From: Linum tenue | Taxonomy: Eukaryota; Streptophyta; Magnoliopsida; Malpighiales; Linaceae | Assembly: GCA_946122785.1 (NCBI GenBank) | Contig: CAMGYJ010000004.1 | Span: 21,206,684-21,270,683, forward strand | DNA length: 64,000 nt | Direction: 5' to 3' | Shown: in pieces, positions 31,733 through 42,785 of the stretch | Layout of the letters: each line of letters opens with the position of its first letter | Position numbering within the stretch: position 1 is the stretch's first letter | Notes under the pieces: model-generated | What the model was told of the DNA's origin: nothing | Database searches by the model: none | Seen by the model: the letters and a program-made list of their open reading frames with translations, nothing else | Position numbers and translations under genes: made by a program

Positions 31733-34700
31733 GTGGAAGATTTTAAGGGGGAGCGTTCAACGGACCCCATGGAAGTAGAGCAGTGGCTAGCCAAGGTCAC
31801 TCGTACGCTGGTCGAGATGAGAGCTGATGACGAGGATAGAGTACTGCTGACAGTGTCCTTGCTGCAGGACGCTGCATACACCTGGTGGACTACCCAGCAA
31901 GCTAGTCGAGAGGACCCACCGGCCATCACTTGGCCAGAGTTCGTGCAGCTATTCAAAGACCACTTCATACCGGAGGCCTACCGGATCGGGAAGCAGAGGG
32001 AATTTCTGCTGATCAGGCAGAAGTGGGGCAGTGAAGGCAGGGAAAGCGTGACTGATTACACGGCTAGGTTTGACAAGCTACTTACCTATGGAGGGCCTCA
32101 ATTTCAGGATGTAGCAGCTCAATGCACCCATTACCTAGAGAGTCTGAAGCCTGCTTTTAGGCGCCAGCTGAGCATACTGAGTTGGAACAACAGGGAAGAG
32201 ATTTATCAGGCAGCTCTTCGGTTGGAAAGGGCGGATATAGCTCTGCATGAGGAGGGAATGCAACGTGAAGGCAACAAGAGAAAGGCTGCTAGCCTGTCTG
32301 AGGGGCCAGGACAACCGATTCAGCAGAGAAGGCGGCCATCCCAGAGCTACTATGGGGCCACTCCGAGTCAGGCCGGCTCCACCAGATCAGGGCCGACCTA
32401 CATTCCTCGGGACCCATGCAACAAGTGTGGGAGAACTCACCCAGGAGAGTGTAAGGTGCACCTGGGAGGAATCTGTTATCACTGCAACGAGCCGGGCCAC
32501 TATGCCAGAGACTGCCCTAGGAGAGGAGGGCAGGGGAGAGCCCAGTCCGAACAATCAGTCCGAGGAGGAGGAGGAGGAACTCAGACCGGACAGCAGTTTG
32601 GTAATCAGCCAAACCGGTCTTATCACCAGCAGGGAGGCAATGCAGGGCGGTTCAACCGCAATGAGCGAGATCGAGGGCAAGGATCTCAAGCATCTAGGCA
32701 ACCAAGACTGTTTGCCATGAGGAGAGAAGAAGCGGACGCTGCACCTGAGGTGGTGACTGGTATGATCTCGCTTTACCATCAACCAGCTTTTGTATTATTT
32801 GATTCCGGTTCCACGCATTCTTTCATTTCTATCAAGCTTGCTAGAACCTTAGGAGTCCCATTTGTGAGGTTGGGGCAGAATTTAGGGGTCAGGACTCCCG
32901 TGGGGGATACCCTTATAGTGGACTCAGTCATTCAGGATTGTCTTATCACCGTGGCGGGGCACGAATTCGAGGCGAACCTAATTCTACTACCCTTCGACGA
33001 GTTGGATGTTATCTTGGGTATGGATTGGCTATCAAAGAATAGAGCAAAGGTGGACTGCTATAAGAAGGAGGTTAGCCTGGATATAGAAGGAAAGGGCATT
33101 GCTTTGTTCAAAGGGACTAGGAAGCTTATCCCTGGGTGCTTAATCTCTGCGGTTAAGGCATTTTCATTGATTCAAGAAGGATGTGAAGGATATTTAGCTC
33201 ATGTTAAGGAGGTGCAAGAGAATAAGATAGAAGATGTACCTATCGTAAGGGAATACCCCGAGGTATTTCCCGAAGACCTTCCTGGGCTACCGCCGCAGCG
33301 AGAGGTGGAATTCGATATTGAAGTGATTCCTGGCACGGCACCGATATCTATTCCTCCTTACCGTATGGCACCAGTGGAGTTAAAGGAGTTGAAGGAGCAG
33401 TTGCAGGAGCTGTTGGAGAAGGGGTTCATACGCCCTAGTGTATCACCATGGGGAGCACCGGTGTTGTTCGTGAAGAAGAAGGATGGCAGTATGAGACTAT
33501 GCATTGACTATAGGAAACTGAACAAGGCTACCATCAAGAATCGCTATCCTTTGCCAAGGATAGATGATCTCTTCGATCAGCTACAAGGAGCAAGGGTGTT
33601 CTCGAAGATCGATCTGCGATCAGGGTATCATCAGTTGAGAGTGGCAGATGGTTCAATACCTAAGACGGCTTTTCGCACCAGGTATGGCCACTATGAGTTC
33701 CTGGTCATGCCATTCGGTCTAACTAATGCACCAGCAGCTTTTATGGCACTAATGAACCGGGTTCTTCACGAATACCTGGACAAGTATGTCATCGTCTTCA
33801 TAGATGACATACTCATCTACTCGAGAAGCAAGAAAGAGCACGAAGAGCACCTTAGGGTGGTTTTGCAGAAATTAAAGGAGGAGAAGCTATATGCCAAATT
33901 CTCGAAGTGTGAATTTTGGTTGGAGGAGGTCTTGTTCTTGGGTCACATGATTTCAGGACGGGGAGTTGAAGTGGATCCCAAGAAGATTGAAGCTGTAACA
34001 AACTGGGCTCCACCAAAGAATGTTTCCGAAGTGCGGAGTTTTTTGGGTTTAGCTGGGTACTACCGGAGATTTGTGGAAGGCTTCTCCAGTATTGCGAGAC
34101 CCATGACACAGCTATTGCAGAAAGGGACGACGTTCGTTTGGGACGAGAAGTGTCAAACGGCGTTTGAGTTGTTGAAGGAGAAGTTGACCTCTGCACCGGT
34201 GTTAGCACTACCGACTAACGGTGGGGAGTATTCCATCTATAGTGATGCTTCCTACCAAGGTTTGGGTTGCGTACTGATGCAGGATAAGAAGGTGATTGCC
34301 TACGCTTCGAGGCAGCTACGACCCCATGAGGTGAACTACCCCACCCATGACCTGGAGTTGGCAGCAGTGGTCTTTGCTTTGAAGTTATGGAGACACTATC
34401 TCTACGGCGAGACGTTCACCATCTACACTGATCACAAGAGCCTCCAACACCTGACTGATCAGAAGGAGTTGAACATGAGGCAGAGGAGGTGGATGGAGCT
34501 GTTGAGCGATTATGACTGTACCATTAAGTACCATCCGAGAAAAGCAAATGTGGTGGCTGATGCCTTGAGCAGGAAGAGGGAGAGCCCTTTACCCGAGTTG
34601 GTCTCTTTGAGGGCCATGAACGTGGAGTTGGAGCTAGAGGAGGTGACAAAGTTGTTAGCCACTTTGAAAATTCGTCCTATGCTGCAAGAACGAGTCAAGG

Positions 34701-36112
34701 AGAAGCAGAGTGAAGATTTGGAATTAGAGAAGTACAAGAAGCAAGTGTTAGAAGGGAAAGACACCAAATTTGAATTGGTAGATGGGGTACTGATGTATCA
34801 AGGAAGGCTGTGTGTTCCAAATGTTGACAAGCTAAGGAAGGATATTTTGGACGAGGCTCACTCTGCACCTTATGCGATGCACCCGGGGACTACTAAGATG
34901 TACCGTACCCTCAAGGAGCATTTTTGGTGGCCAGGGTTAAAGAAGGAGGTAGCTGCACACGTCTACCAATGCTTGGAGTGCCAAATGATCAAGGCTGAAC
35001 ATCAAGCTCCAGTCATTGAGCACCTACCGTTGGAGATCCCGCAGTGGACTTGGGAGAAGATCACCATGGATTTTGTGTATGGTTTACCGAGGACCCCAAG
35101 GGGAAATGATGGGGTATGGGTGATTGTGGATCGCTTCTCGAAGGTGGCTCATTTTATACCCATCAAGTTCAAGCCAGGGCTGGAGGAGCTGGCTAGACTG
35201 TATGTGAGGGAAATAGTGAGATTGCATGGAGTTCCACTTAGTATCGTGTCTGATCGCGACCCTAGCTTCACGGCACGATTCTGGGTGAGTCTTCAAAAGG
35301 CAATGGGCACTAAAGTTCACTTCTCTACCGCATACCACCCCCAGACGGATGGGTAGTCAGAGAGGACGATTCAGACACTGGAAGACCTGCCGAGGGCGTG
35401 TGTCTTGACCATGGAAGGATCTTGGGACGAGCATTTGCCTCTAATGGAGTTTGCTTACAACAACCAGTATCACAGCTCGATACAAGCACCTCCATATGAA
35501 GTATTGTATGGGAGGAAGTGTCGTACACCACTGTACTGGGATGCAGAGGGCGTGCGACAACTAGAGGGTCCAGAGATGGTACAGAAAGCAGTGGAGAAGG
35601 TGGAGGTGATTCGACGGAACTTGAAGGCGGCTCAGGACCGGCAGAAGAGTAATGCTGAGAAGCCGGGGAACCCGCGAAGTTATGAAGTGGGTGATATGGT
35701 ATTCCTGAGGGTGTCCCCTTGGAAGGGAGTGATGAGATTTGGTAAGAAGGGGAAGCTTAGTCCCAGGTATATCGGTCCATATGAGGTGTTGGAGCGCATT
35801 GGACCCTTAGCCTATCGGCTAGCCTTACCTCCTAGCCTATCCAGGATTCACGATGTTTTCCATGTCAGCATGCTAAGGGCGTATCGGTCCAACCCGGAGC
35901 ATGTGATCCATCATGAGGACATTCAGTTGGAAGACGATTTGACATATGAGGAGGTCCCAGTACAGATCGTGGATAGGCAAGAGAAAGAGTTGAGGAGGAA
36001 GAAGATTGGTATGGTAAAAGTTATATGGAGGAACCAGGGCCGCGAGGCTGCAACTTGGGAGACAGAGAGTAGCATGAGAGAGAAATATCCAGAGTTGTTT
36101 AACGGTGCGTAG
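31733..36112 (+). pseudogene. Tekay gag-pol, copy 2, same in-frame TAG
   Basis: Same 1460-codon layout as copy 1, shifted by 7635 bp, with the same GTG in place of the gag start and the same TAG (35354-35356) two codons before the integrase Glu. Only two amino-acid differences from copy 1 are found: Lys to Gln in the Gly-rich segment after the zinc knuckle (codon near 32590) and Gly to Arg shortly after (codon near 32695). Sharing of the nonsense codon shows that it predates the duplication. Confidence 0.95.
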
Positions 36113-36373
36113 ATCAGTGGTTGGTGCATCTCGTTGTACTTATCCTTCAATTCTCGTTACTCGATATTTCAATAATAGACACAATGATTCAGTTTAGTTA
36201 CCCGAACCCAAAAACTCAGTTTAGCCCAAAATTTCGAGGTCGAAATTTTTGTTAAGGAGGAGGGAAATATTATATCCCAACCAAACCAGTTCCGTTGAAC
36301 GCAATTTATGGTCGAGCAAGTTATCATTCACAGTTGTATTCTACGGTTCCAATTTCGGGGACGAAATTTTCAT

Positions 36374-36387
36374 AAGGGTGGAGGAAA
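36374..36387 (+). other. Polypurine tract, copy 2
   Basis: aagggtggaggaaa directly before LTR3; identical arrangement to copy 1. Confidence 0.8.
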
Positions 36388-39064
36388 TGTAACACCCCGA
36401 TATTTGGGTATAGGTTCGACCAAACGATTGGATCGACGATTACGTACGAAGCATGAAAATCGTAAATTAGAAATAATAATAATAACATTAATAACTAATG
36501 TTATTATTATTATCTTCATCCTAATAATCACCATCCTCATCTGCACGTTACCCCAACAACAACAAAAAGGATGGACAAAAAAAAAGAAGAAGAAAGAAAC
36601 CCAAACATAATTACACTCTTACGCTTCCATCTAATTAAACGCCACCAAATTAATCTTCACTTCCTAACATACCAATCTCTCTCCTCTATAATTAACAAAA
36701 ACGTTGGCAGTGGAAAAGGAATTCACCCGACCACATATCTCTCGTCCTCTCTGCCCTAGAAGCTGCAATAATCGACCAATAAAGACCCATCCATCTACCT
36801 TGGCAACCATTTCTTTTTCAATCTGTAGCAGTAGCAGCAAGAAGCCTAGAGACAGCATCAAGAGAGCTGCCTCCATCGACGACAGCGTGTCCTCTGGCGT
36901 TTTAGAGATAAGGTCCCCGATCTCCCATGTCCCAAGTTCGAACCTTAAACTCCGTTTAACTCAACGAACGCACACGATGATCGTAGCTCCGACGGCAGCC
37001 TCGGCGTAGTCGATCTCAACAAAGCTTCGAAACCTTGGTACCATCGTGGGGAGGGGGATTTCAGGAACATCCCGGTTTTGACGGAATTGAATTTCAACGT
37101 CGGACGAGGAAGATACGAGCCTCAAAAGCTTGGGCGTGAACCGGATAGTTCAGGTACTAATCTGTCTATTCGAAAAACATAAGGATTGTGGCAGTAATTT
37201 TGTTTCCTAGAAAATATCCAGTTTAGTCCCTCATATTTTTGGTTCGAGCAGCTTAGTCCCTAGTATTTTGAAAGATAACAATGGGCCGAAAATAGTATTT
37301 TTCTCATGGTTATTATTATTCGTCCACGTACTGTACGAACTTTTATGAGTTGTTAATTTTATAAACTAGGGGATATTCGTGGGATGTATGAATATACATC
37401 GGAGAATTTTTGGAGCTTTATTTATAAGTGTAAAAAAATAGGTAAAAAGGAAGTTTTAACCAAATAGAATATTATTCAAGCGAGTATGTTTGATTTAATA
37501 ATTTTAATAGAATTCAAATACCCATGAGTTTATCCATAATTCATTACGGTGTTTTAGAGTCAATTTTTGTAATTATGAAAATTGGTAAGATGTCAATTTT
37601 AATTGATTAGGTTACGGTTTGCATATCTTTAATTAATTTTTTTTTTTTTTTTTTTGAAAAACTAGAATACTGGTAGTTTGTTTTAAAGTTAAGATCGAGA
37701 ATTTTAGATGTTGTTAATGTATATATAAAATGTATTTAGGTTGCAAGTCAATAGGAAGAGGGGGTTAATTACTATGTAATAATTTTAGTTTATGTTATGA
37801 ATTATCCAAAGTCAGAATTTGGAGTTTTTAAGATGGAAAGGGTTTGTTGGAAATTTAGGAGATTTATTTAATGGATTTTTATGTTATTGGTAATAGGTTA
37901 AGTCTTGTGAATTTGGGGAAAGATTTTCAGTGTTTGAGAAAAATTATTTCAAGTGATTAAGGGTCTTTTTAAGGAATTTTGGGACTAAGCTGGGAGGACG
38001 GAAAACTCTAAGGAATACCGACTAAGAGTAATTAATCTCAATTGATAGGATTAAGGAAGCGATCAAGTTAACAATCTCCGCATCCAACGAATTAAAGTAT
38101 CGACACTTGAGAGGTGAGTGTAAAGGGGGTAAATTCTACGCCTTACGGTATTTCAGCTTTGAGGTTGACCTCTATGTGCTATATATGCCTTTGTGTGTTT
38201 GTTTGATGCATGTGATTGCGTGTGATTTATGCTTCCAGTTATACATATGATAATGTGTGTTATATTTATAAATAAGTTGAAGTTTAAGAACACGCTTTCT
38301 TTTCAGAAGTACTTCACCTTCAAGAAGGTGAAACCGTTTTAAGAGTTTTAGTCACTAGCTCCAGTCCGCTGCCATTTGAGATTTTGAGATAGAGCAGCAG
38401 TTATGCTCTTGAGACTTTTAAGATGAGCAGCAGTCATGCTCTTGAGATATTTTAAGATGAGCAGCAGTTATGCTCTTGAGAATCGTGGAAGAAGAGCCTT
38501 CCACGATAAGTTTAAGTTTCAGGAAAGCCTAGATGGCTTCTCATACGTATGAGTTGGCAACCGGACTAGCTAGTGAGGGATCCCAGTGTCAATCAAATAT
38601 TTAAGTTGAGATTTGAGCTTTAAGTATAAATTTTTAAAGAGTAGAAGTATCATCCACCAGTTTAAGCTAAGTTATCAAGTAAGAAATACTAGGGTTTTCA
38701 AACGTAAGGGCGTAGACTGACCCCAACTCACTCACCAGATCGTAGAGGAAATCCTAACCAGCCAGTTCGCGATCAGCAAGCTAGAGGAGCTCAACACCAT
38801 CGTCGCTGAGAGATGTCGAGGCAGGCTTCAGAGTAAGCACCGAAGAACTTTTCAAGTTATTAAGACTTTATGGTTAAGAGTTAAAGACTGGAGATTCATT
38901 TTTTATGGACGATTTAAGTTTTGCCCACGTGTTTAGGGCTTTGATTTGAGATATTAAGATGTTTGAGGTTGGTATTTTATTTTAAAGTTGTGTTATTTGA
39001 CATTTTTAATTATACCTCGGGGTAGAAATGTCTTTTTCCAAGTTCAAAGTAGTGGGATGTTTCA
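36388..39064 (+). repeat. LTR3 of the tandem array (2677 bp)
   Basis: Same ends as LTR1/2. Private substitutions by eye: ccatgt near 36926, cgtgggg near 37048, agctcc near 38359, cttgagac near 38410, tgacat near 39000. Followed by the second ttctt. Confidence 0.95.
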
Positions 39065-39069
39065 TTCTT
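39065..39069. other. Target-site duplication, right copy (ttctt)
   Basis: Pairs with 21116-21120. Confidence 0.95.
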
Positions 39070-39890
39070 CTCCTTCGGGACCACAGTCATCCCGCCTTTC
39101 TACGGAATCACCTGAGTGGGACTGACCCACTTTCTATAAGATGTAGCAAAAATGATTTCTGCATCCATCAACTTCACAATCTCTGCCCGGACCTCTGCCT
39201 CTAAGTTAGGAGACAATCTTCGTTGTGGCTTCCTGACTAGCTTAACCTCATCCTCCATCATAATTCTGTGGGAGCAGAAGGATGGGCTAATGCCTATGAT
39301 GTCTGTTATCTTCCATGCCATGGCCCAGACATACTTCTACAGCAGAGCCACTAGCCTGCTTTTCTGCTCGGGTGTTAGATCCGAGCTGATAATGACCGGG
39401 AGCTTATTCCCCTCCCGGAGAAATGCATACTCCAGGTGAGAGGGGAGGGGCTTAAGCTCCAGCTCCGTTGGCTCCTCCAATGATGTGGCGATCCGGGGCG
39501 AGATAGGAATCGGCTTGAATGGTTTCTCTCGCCCCTCGATCGCGGCTTCGTCTAGCTCTGCGAGCTGCTCCTCCAGTTGCAACTCCTACGATGCCTGTTC
39601 CCCTAGCAAAAGACAACGCTCGAGGAAATCATCAGTATCGGCACTCGTGATGGCGAGTGCGGTCTCAAAATCAGCAAGAATCACAAAATCAACCTTCAAT
39701 CATTCACATCAATAAGTGCCTTGGCGGTGGCGAGAAAAGGTCCACCCAGTATTAAAGGCGCATCCACATCCTCATTTATATCAAGAATCACAAAATCAAC
39801 AGGATATGAGAATGGCCCTACTGCGACTATCAAGTCCTCTGCAATGCCCCTAGGATGCACAATGGATATATCAGCAAGTTGAATGCTCAT
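39070..39890 (-). pseudogene. A- protease end, linker and RT N-terminus
   Basis: 39890-39696 is the second half of the Athila protease region (GIAEDLIVAVGPFSYPVDFV ... PLILGGPFLATAKALIDV). 39582-39337 and 39321-39100 give the linker and RT start (ELELKPLPSHLEYAFL ... DLTPEQKSRLVALL; ITDIIGISPSFCSHRIMMED ... KWVSPTQVIP). A stop follows QVIP, then the reading reaches the insertion site of the tandem array; it continues at 21120. Several frame changes. Confidence 0.85.
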
Positions 39891-39906
39891 CCTTGTATTA
39901 TTAGGT

Positions 39907-40518
39907 TCACCTAGGCCTAACTTTTTTAAATAGTTTATATGGCATGACGTTTATGCTAGCGCCTAAATCCGCCAAGGAATTTCCTATATGCAGACTACCA
40001 ATCATGCAAGGGATAGTAAAACTCCATGGGTCTTCGCGCTTCTCTGGTAGCTTGTTCTGCAGGATGACAGAACACTCCTCGTTGAGCATCACCATCGACA
40101 GCTCCCCAAGCTTCCTCTTGTTGGTAAGGAGATCCTTCATGAACTTAACATACTTGGGCATCTTCGATAATGCCTCTACGAAGGGCATACTGATGTTTAG
40201 ATGCTTCAGCATTGCCATGAACTTGGCAAACTCAGTCTCCAGACGGTCTTTGTGCAAACGAGTAGGAAAGGGAAGTGCTGAAGCAGGTGTCTCTCTCTCC
40301 TGTCGTGCCTGGACAGGTGGGTCAGCAGTCACTTTGCCACTCCTGGTAGTAATGGCCTTGCAGTGCTCATTTGGGTCCTGCGGATGAGGAATGGTCTGAC
40401 CAGGTAAAGTACCAGGAGTCCTCTGTACTACAGCCTGTGCCACACTCCCGAGTTGGGTCTGGATATCCCGCAGCACAGCCTGCGTGTTTCTCTGGCCAGC
40501 TTCTAGCTCCAAGATCAT
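39907..40518 (-). pseudogene. A- gag C-terminus and protease active site
   Basis: 203 codons from ATG at 40518: a Gln-rich segment, then CKAITTRSGK (a motif typical just before the Athila protease), KFMAMLKHLNISMPFVEAL, CSVILQNKLPEK and NSLADLGASINVMPYKLF. The D-L-G-A-S stretch is the likely retropepsin active site. The true gag start is upstream (41390 to 40900), so this ATG is internal. A one-step frame change separates it from 39890. Confidence 0.8.
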
Positions 40519-41395
40519 ATTTCTTTAAAGCCTGTCATGGTACCCTTACATCAAAATCGAGATACGAGTCTATTAAAGAAGATATCGGGTTTAAGATATT
40601 GAGGTGCCTCTGATTTGCAGAATGTAAGAGTTTAAACATTAAAGCGATGAAGAAAAGTAAATCTAAGCTACGTTGGGCGAGTGAGAGATAAGAGAATGAA
40701 AGCATTTCATAGGCAAGCTCCCCCTAGGTCTCCTAACATGCGTCCCTCGATGATCGGTAGCATACGAGCTGCCGATTTCTTATATTATTAGATCCCACCT
40801 TGTGTCAAAGCATTTGGCCCAACTAATGGATGACAAGGAGCCTTTGGATTTCTCCCTTGAGGCGTCATGTTGTTCGATCAAAATAAGGTCTATCGAGTAG
40901 GTCTGCTATTTCTAGTCCCATCATAAATAACTGAGATTTTTTTATCCTTGCAACTCGTACGAGTGCAGGTTCGTGTAATCTTTCAACTGAATGGCCTCTT
41001 CGGGTACTCCATTGATCTTCAAACCTCTCGACAACTCGAGAAACCACTTGACATGCTCTCTTGAAGATTAATTCCCCAATCCATGCAATTGTATGGTGTT
41101 TTGGATCATAGTGATGAGACTGGGCTTTATCTCAAAGTTTTTGGCGGCCACAAGTCGGTGCAAGATGCTTGATTGAATATTCGTCACCCGTGGGGCCATG
41201 TAATAGCCCATACTCCTCAATTATTGATCCCCTACTTAGAAGTTCTTGTTTTCCATCTCAACGTTCTCAACTTCTTCCGCAACTTCAACTTCTCCTTTGG
41301 GATCAACGTGTGGTTGTCCCCATCTACCAATCTTTCGCTTGCTCCCCTAAACTCCCTCTATCGAGCCAAGATTCAGAGGGTCCAGTTGAAATCAA
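40519..41395 (-). pseudogene. A- gag N-terminal region, degraded
   Basis: Reverse-strand frames from about 41220 to 40940 encode typical Athila gag pieces: SMGYYMAPRVTNIQSSILHR, FEIKPSLITMIQNTIQLHGL and EHVKWFLELSRGLKINGVPE. Stops and frame shifts interrupt them, and 40520-40900 is too decayed to read. The 5' LTR and PBS of A- are not found; the copy seems truncated near 41395, where plus-strand element C+ begins. Confidence 0.65.
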
Positions 41396-41479
41396 ACATC
41401 ACACATATATAAGAAACACAATTGTATTAAACCAAATCATTGAGTTTACATGATTAGAACCCCCAGGGTTTACATACCT

Positions 41480-42703
41480 ACATGATAGACCGTTATTTAC
41501 ACATGTATTTACACATGGACGAAGATCGGGCGCGTGGCGAGGTGTCAAGGAAGCCGCACGGGCAGCCCGGGACATCACACGGCCGTGCAACTTGCAATTG
41601 TGGCCGTGTGATTTTTGCCGAGGCCAAACACGGGCAGAGCAGGAAATCCACACAGTCGTGCGACCCTGGCCGTGTGGGATGGCTGAAGTGCAACTTATTG
41701 ATACGCGGCGTTTCGACTTGCACGGGCAAAGTGGTGAGCCACACGCCCGTGTGGCCTGCCCGTGTGAGTCGGGAAATTCTAGTTTTTCAGCCAATTTCGA
41801 GCCAAAAGTGAGGGGATCGGATTTTCAGAGCAAAAACAAAGCCCTTGCGAGAGAAAGTACGAAGAACACATCCTAGAAGCTATCTTGGAGCTGGGTTTTG
41901 TCAAATCGAGCTTGGAGATCGTCATAGGAGTGGAAATCATCATCCCGGAGAAGATTTTCCTCATCATTATGAGTATGACTAATCCGATTACTGTTTTCTT
42001 CTCTCTCTCTATGGAGTAGAACCCTTCTCTCACTTGGGTATGAAGAACCCTAGTTCCTGGTGTTAGGGATTTGATTGTAATGACTTGGGATGATTATACT
42101 GTTTGATTTTAATCGAATGATGCATGTTTATTGAATTGTTTGAAGTCTGATCAGCTTTTCTCGATTTCTGCTGCAACCTGAGATAGATAGAATCTGATTA
42201 GGTTGTTGGAGCCTCTTCATTCGATAGTAGGAGATTGGCTATACGAGAGTTAGCCAGTTTACTGCTTTGTAGTGGAATTCAATTCCAGTAGTGGAGTTCT
42301 GTGCTAATTGCTTCAGCTTTCTATCCCGGTGAAGACTAGTCGCCTGCCGGGTAGTTAGACTGAGAGGGCTTGGTCAGCTTAAAAGATTCCAAGCTACTGT
42401 CGGATCTTCCACAGTCTAATCAACAGTGAATCAACCCAGGGGAATTACAATTGAACCTAACTAAGGGGCTAGGGGGACTCATTCCCGAGTGACTCTTTCC
42501 TGCTTTTGAAAACCGAACCATTTACTGCTTTCTTACTGCTTTTGCTTTAAAAAACAATCACTCGAATTAGTTTGCTAGATAATAAATCATCACGGAGTAA
42601 GCAGTAGATCTAGACCCCGGGTTGATAATAGAACTTGCCTGTTACTGCATTCCCGGACTGCGATTACACTTGGTCGCAGTTTGGTGTTGTGTTTTGGCGT
42701 GTA
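41480..42703 (+). repeat. LTR of Athila derivative C+ (left edge not resolved)
   Basis: The end (ttggtgttgtgttttggcgt, then gta at 42703) matches the end of the A- LTR (13482-13800 reversed), and a PBS begins eight bases later. Upstream are a cluster of acacggccgtgt-type words (41520-41775) and about 900 bp of plain LTR sequence. The left boundary lies between 41395 and 41480; no clean TG end or target duplication was identified. Confidence 0.65.
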
Positions 42704-42710
42704 AAGTTTT

Positions 42711-42785
42711 TGGCGCTGTTACCGGGGACCGAACCCGGGTCACCCGCGTGACAGGCGGGAATACTTACCACTATACTACAACGAC
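42711..42785 (-). other. Complete antisense copy of primer tRNA-Asp(GTC) at the PBS; not a functional tRNA gene
   Basis: The reverse strand folds as a whole tRNA: 75 nt with CCA, anticodon GTC, D-arm tagtatagtggtaagta, T-arm with ggttcggtcc. The first 18 nt on the plus strand (42711-42728, tggcgctgttaccgggga) are the PBS; Athila/Tat elements use tRNA-Asp. The copy continues through the entire tRNA. Against the plant tRNA-Asp sequence as I know it there are three changes: two transitions in the PBS, and one at 42729, which is tRNA position 58 (A to G). The acceptor stem has a C-A mismatch and the encoded CCA argues for a copied mature tRNA. Confidence 0.85.

Larger units (their letters stand above)
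21121..39064 (+). mobile_element. Tandem Tekay-like chromovirus array: three LTRs, two internal regions
   Basis: LTR1 21121-23795, internal 23796-28752, LTR2 28753-31430, internal 31431-36387, LTR3 36388-39064. Period about 7632-7635 bp; both internal regions are 4957 bp. One 5-bp target duplication flanks the whole. PBS for initiator tRNA-Met, gag-protease-RT-RNase H-integrase order, chromodomain and long LTRs identify the Tekay (Del) lineage. LTRs differ from each other at only 7-9 sites by eye, so the insertion is young relative to its neighbours. Confidence 0.95.

Noticed and set aside
42711..42785. Functional tRNA-Asp gene on the minus strand
   Set aside because: CCA is encoded, the acceptor stem has a C-A mismatch, position 58 is G, and it sits exactly at the PBS of an LTR; a copied primer explains it better.
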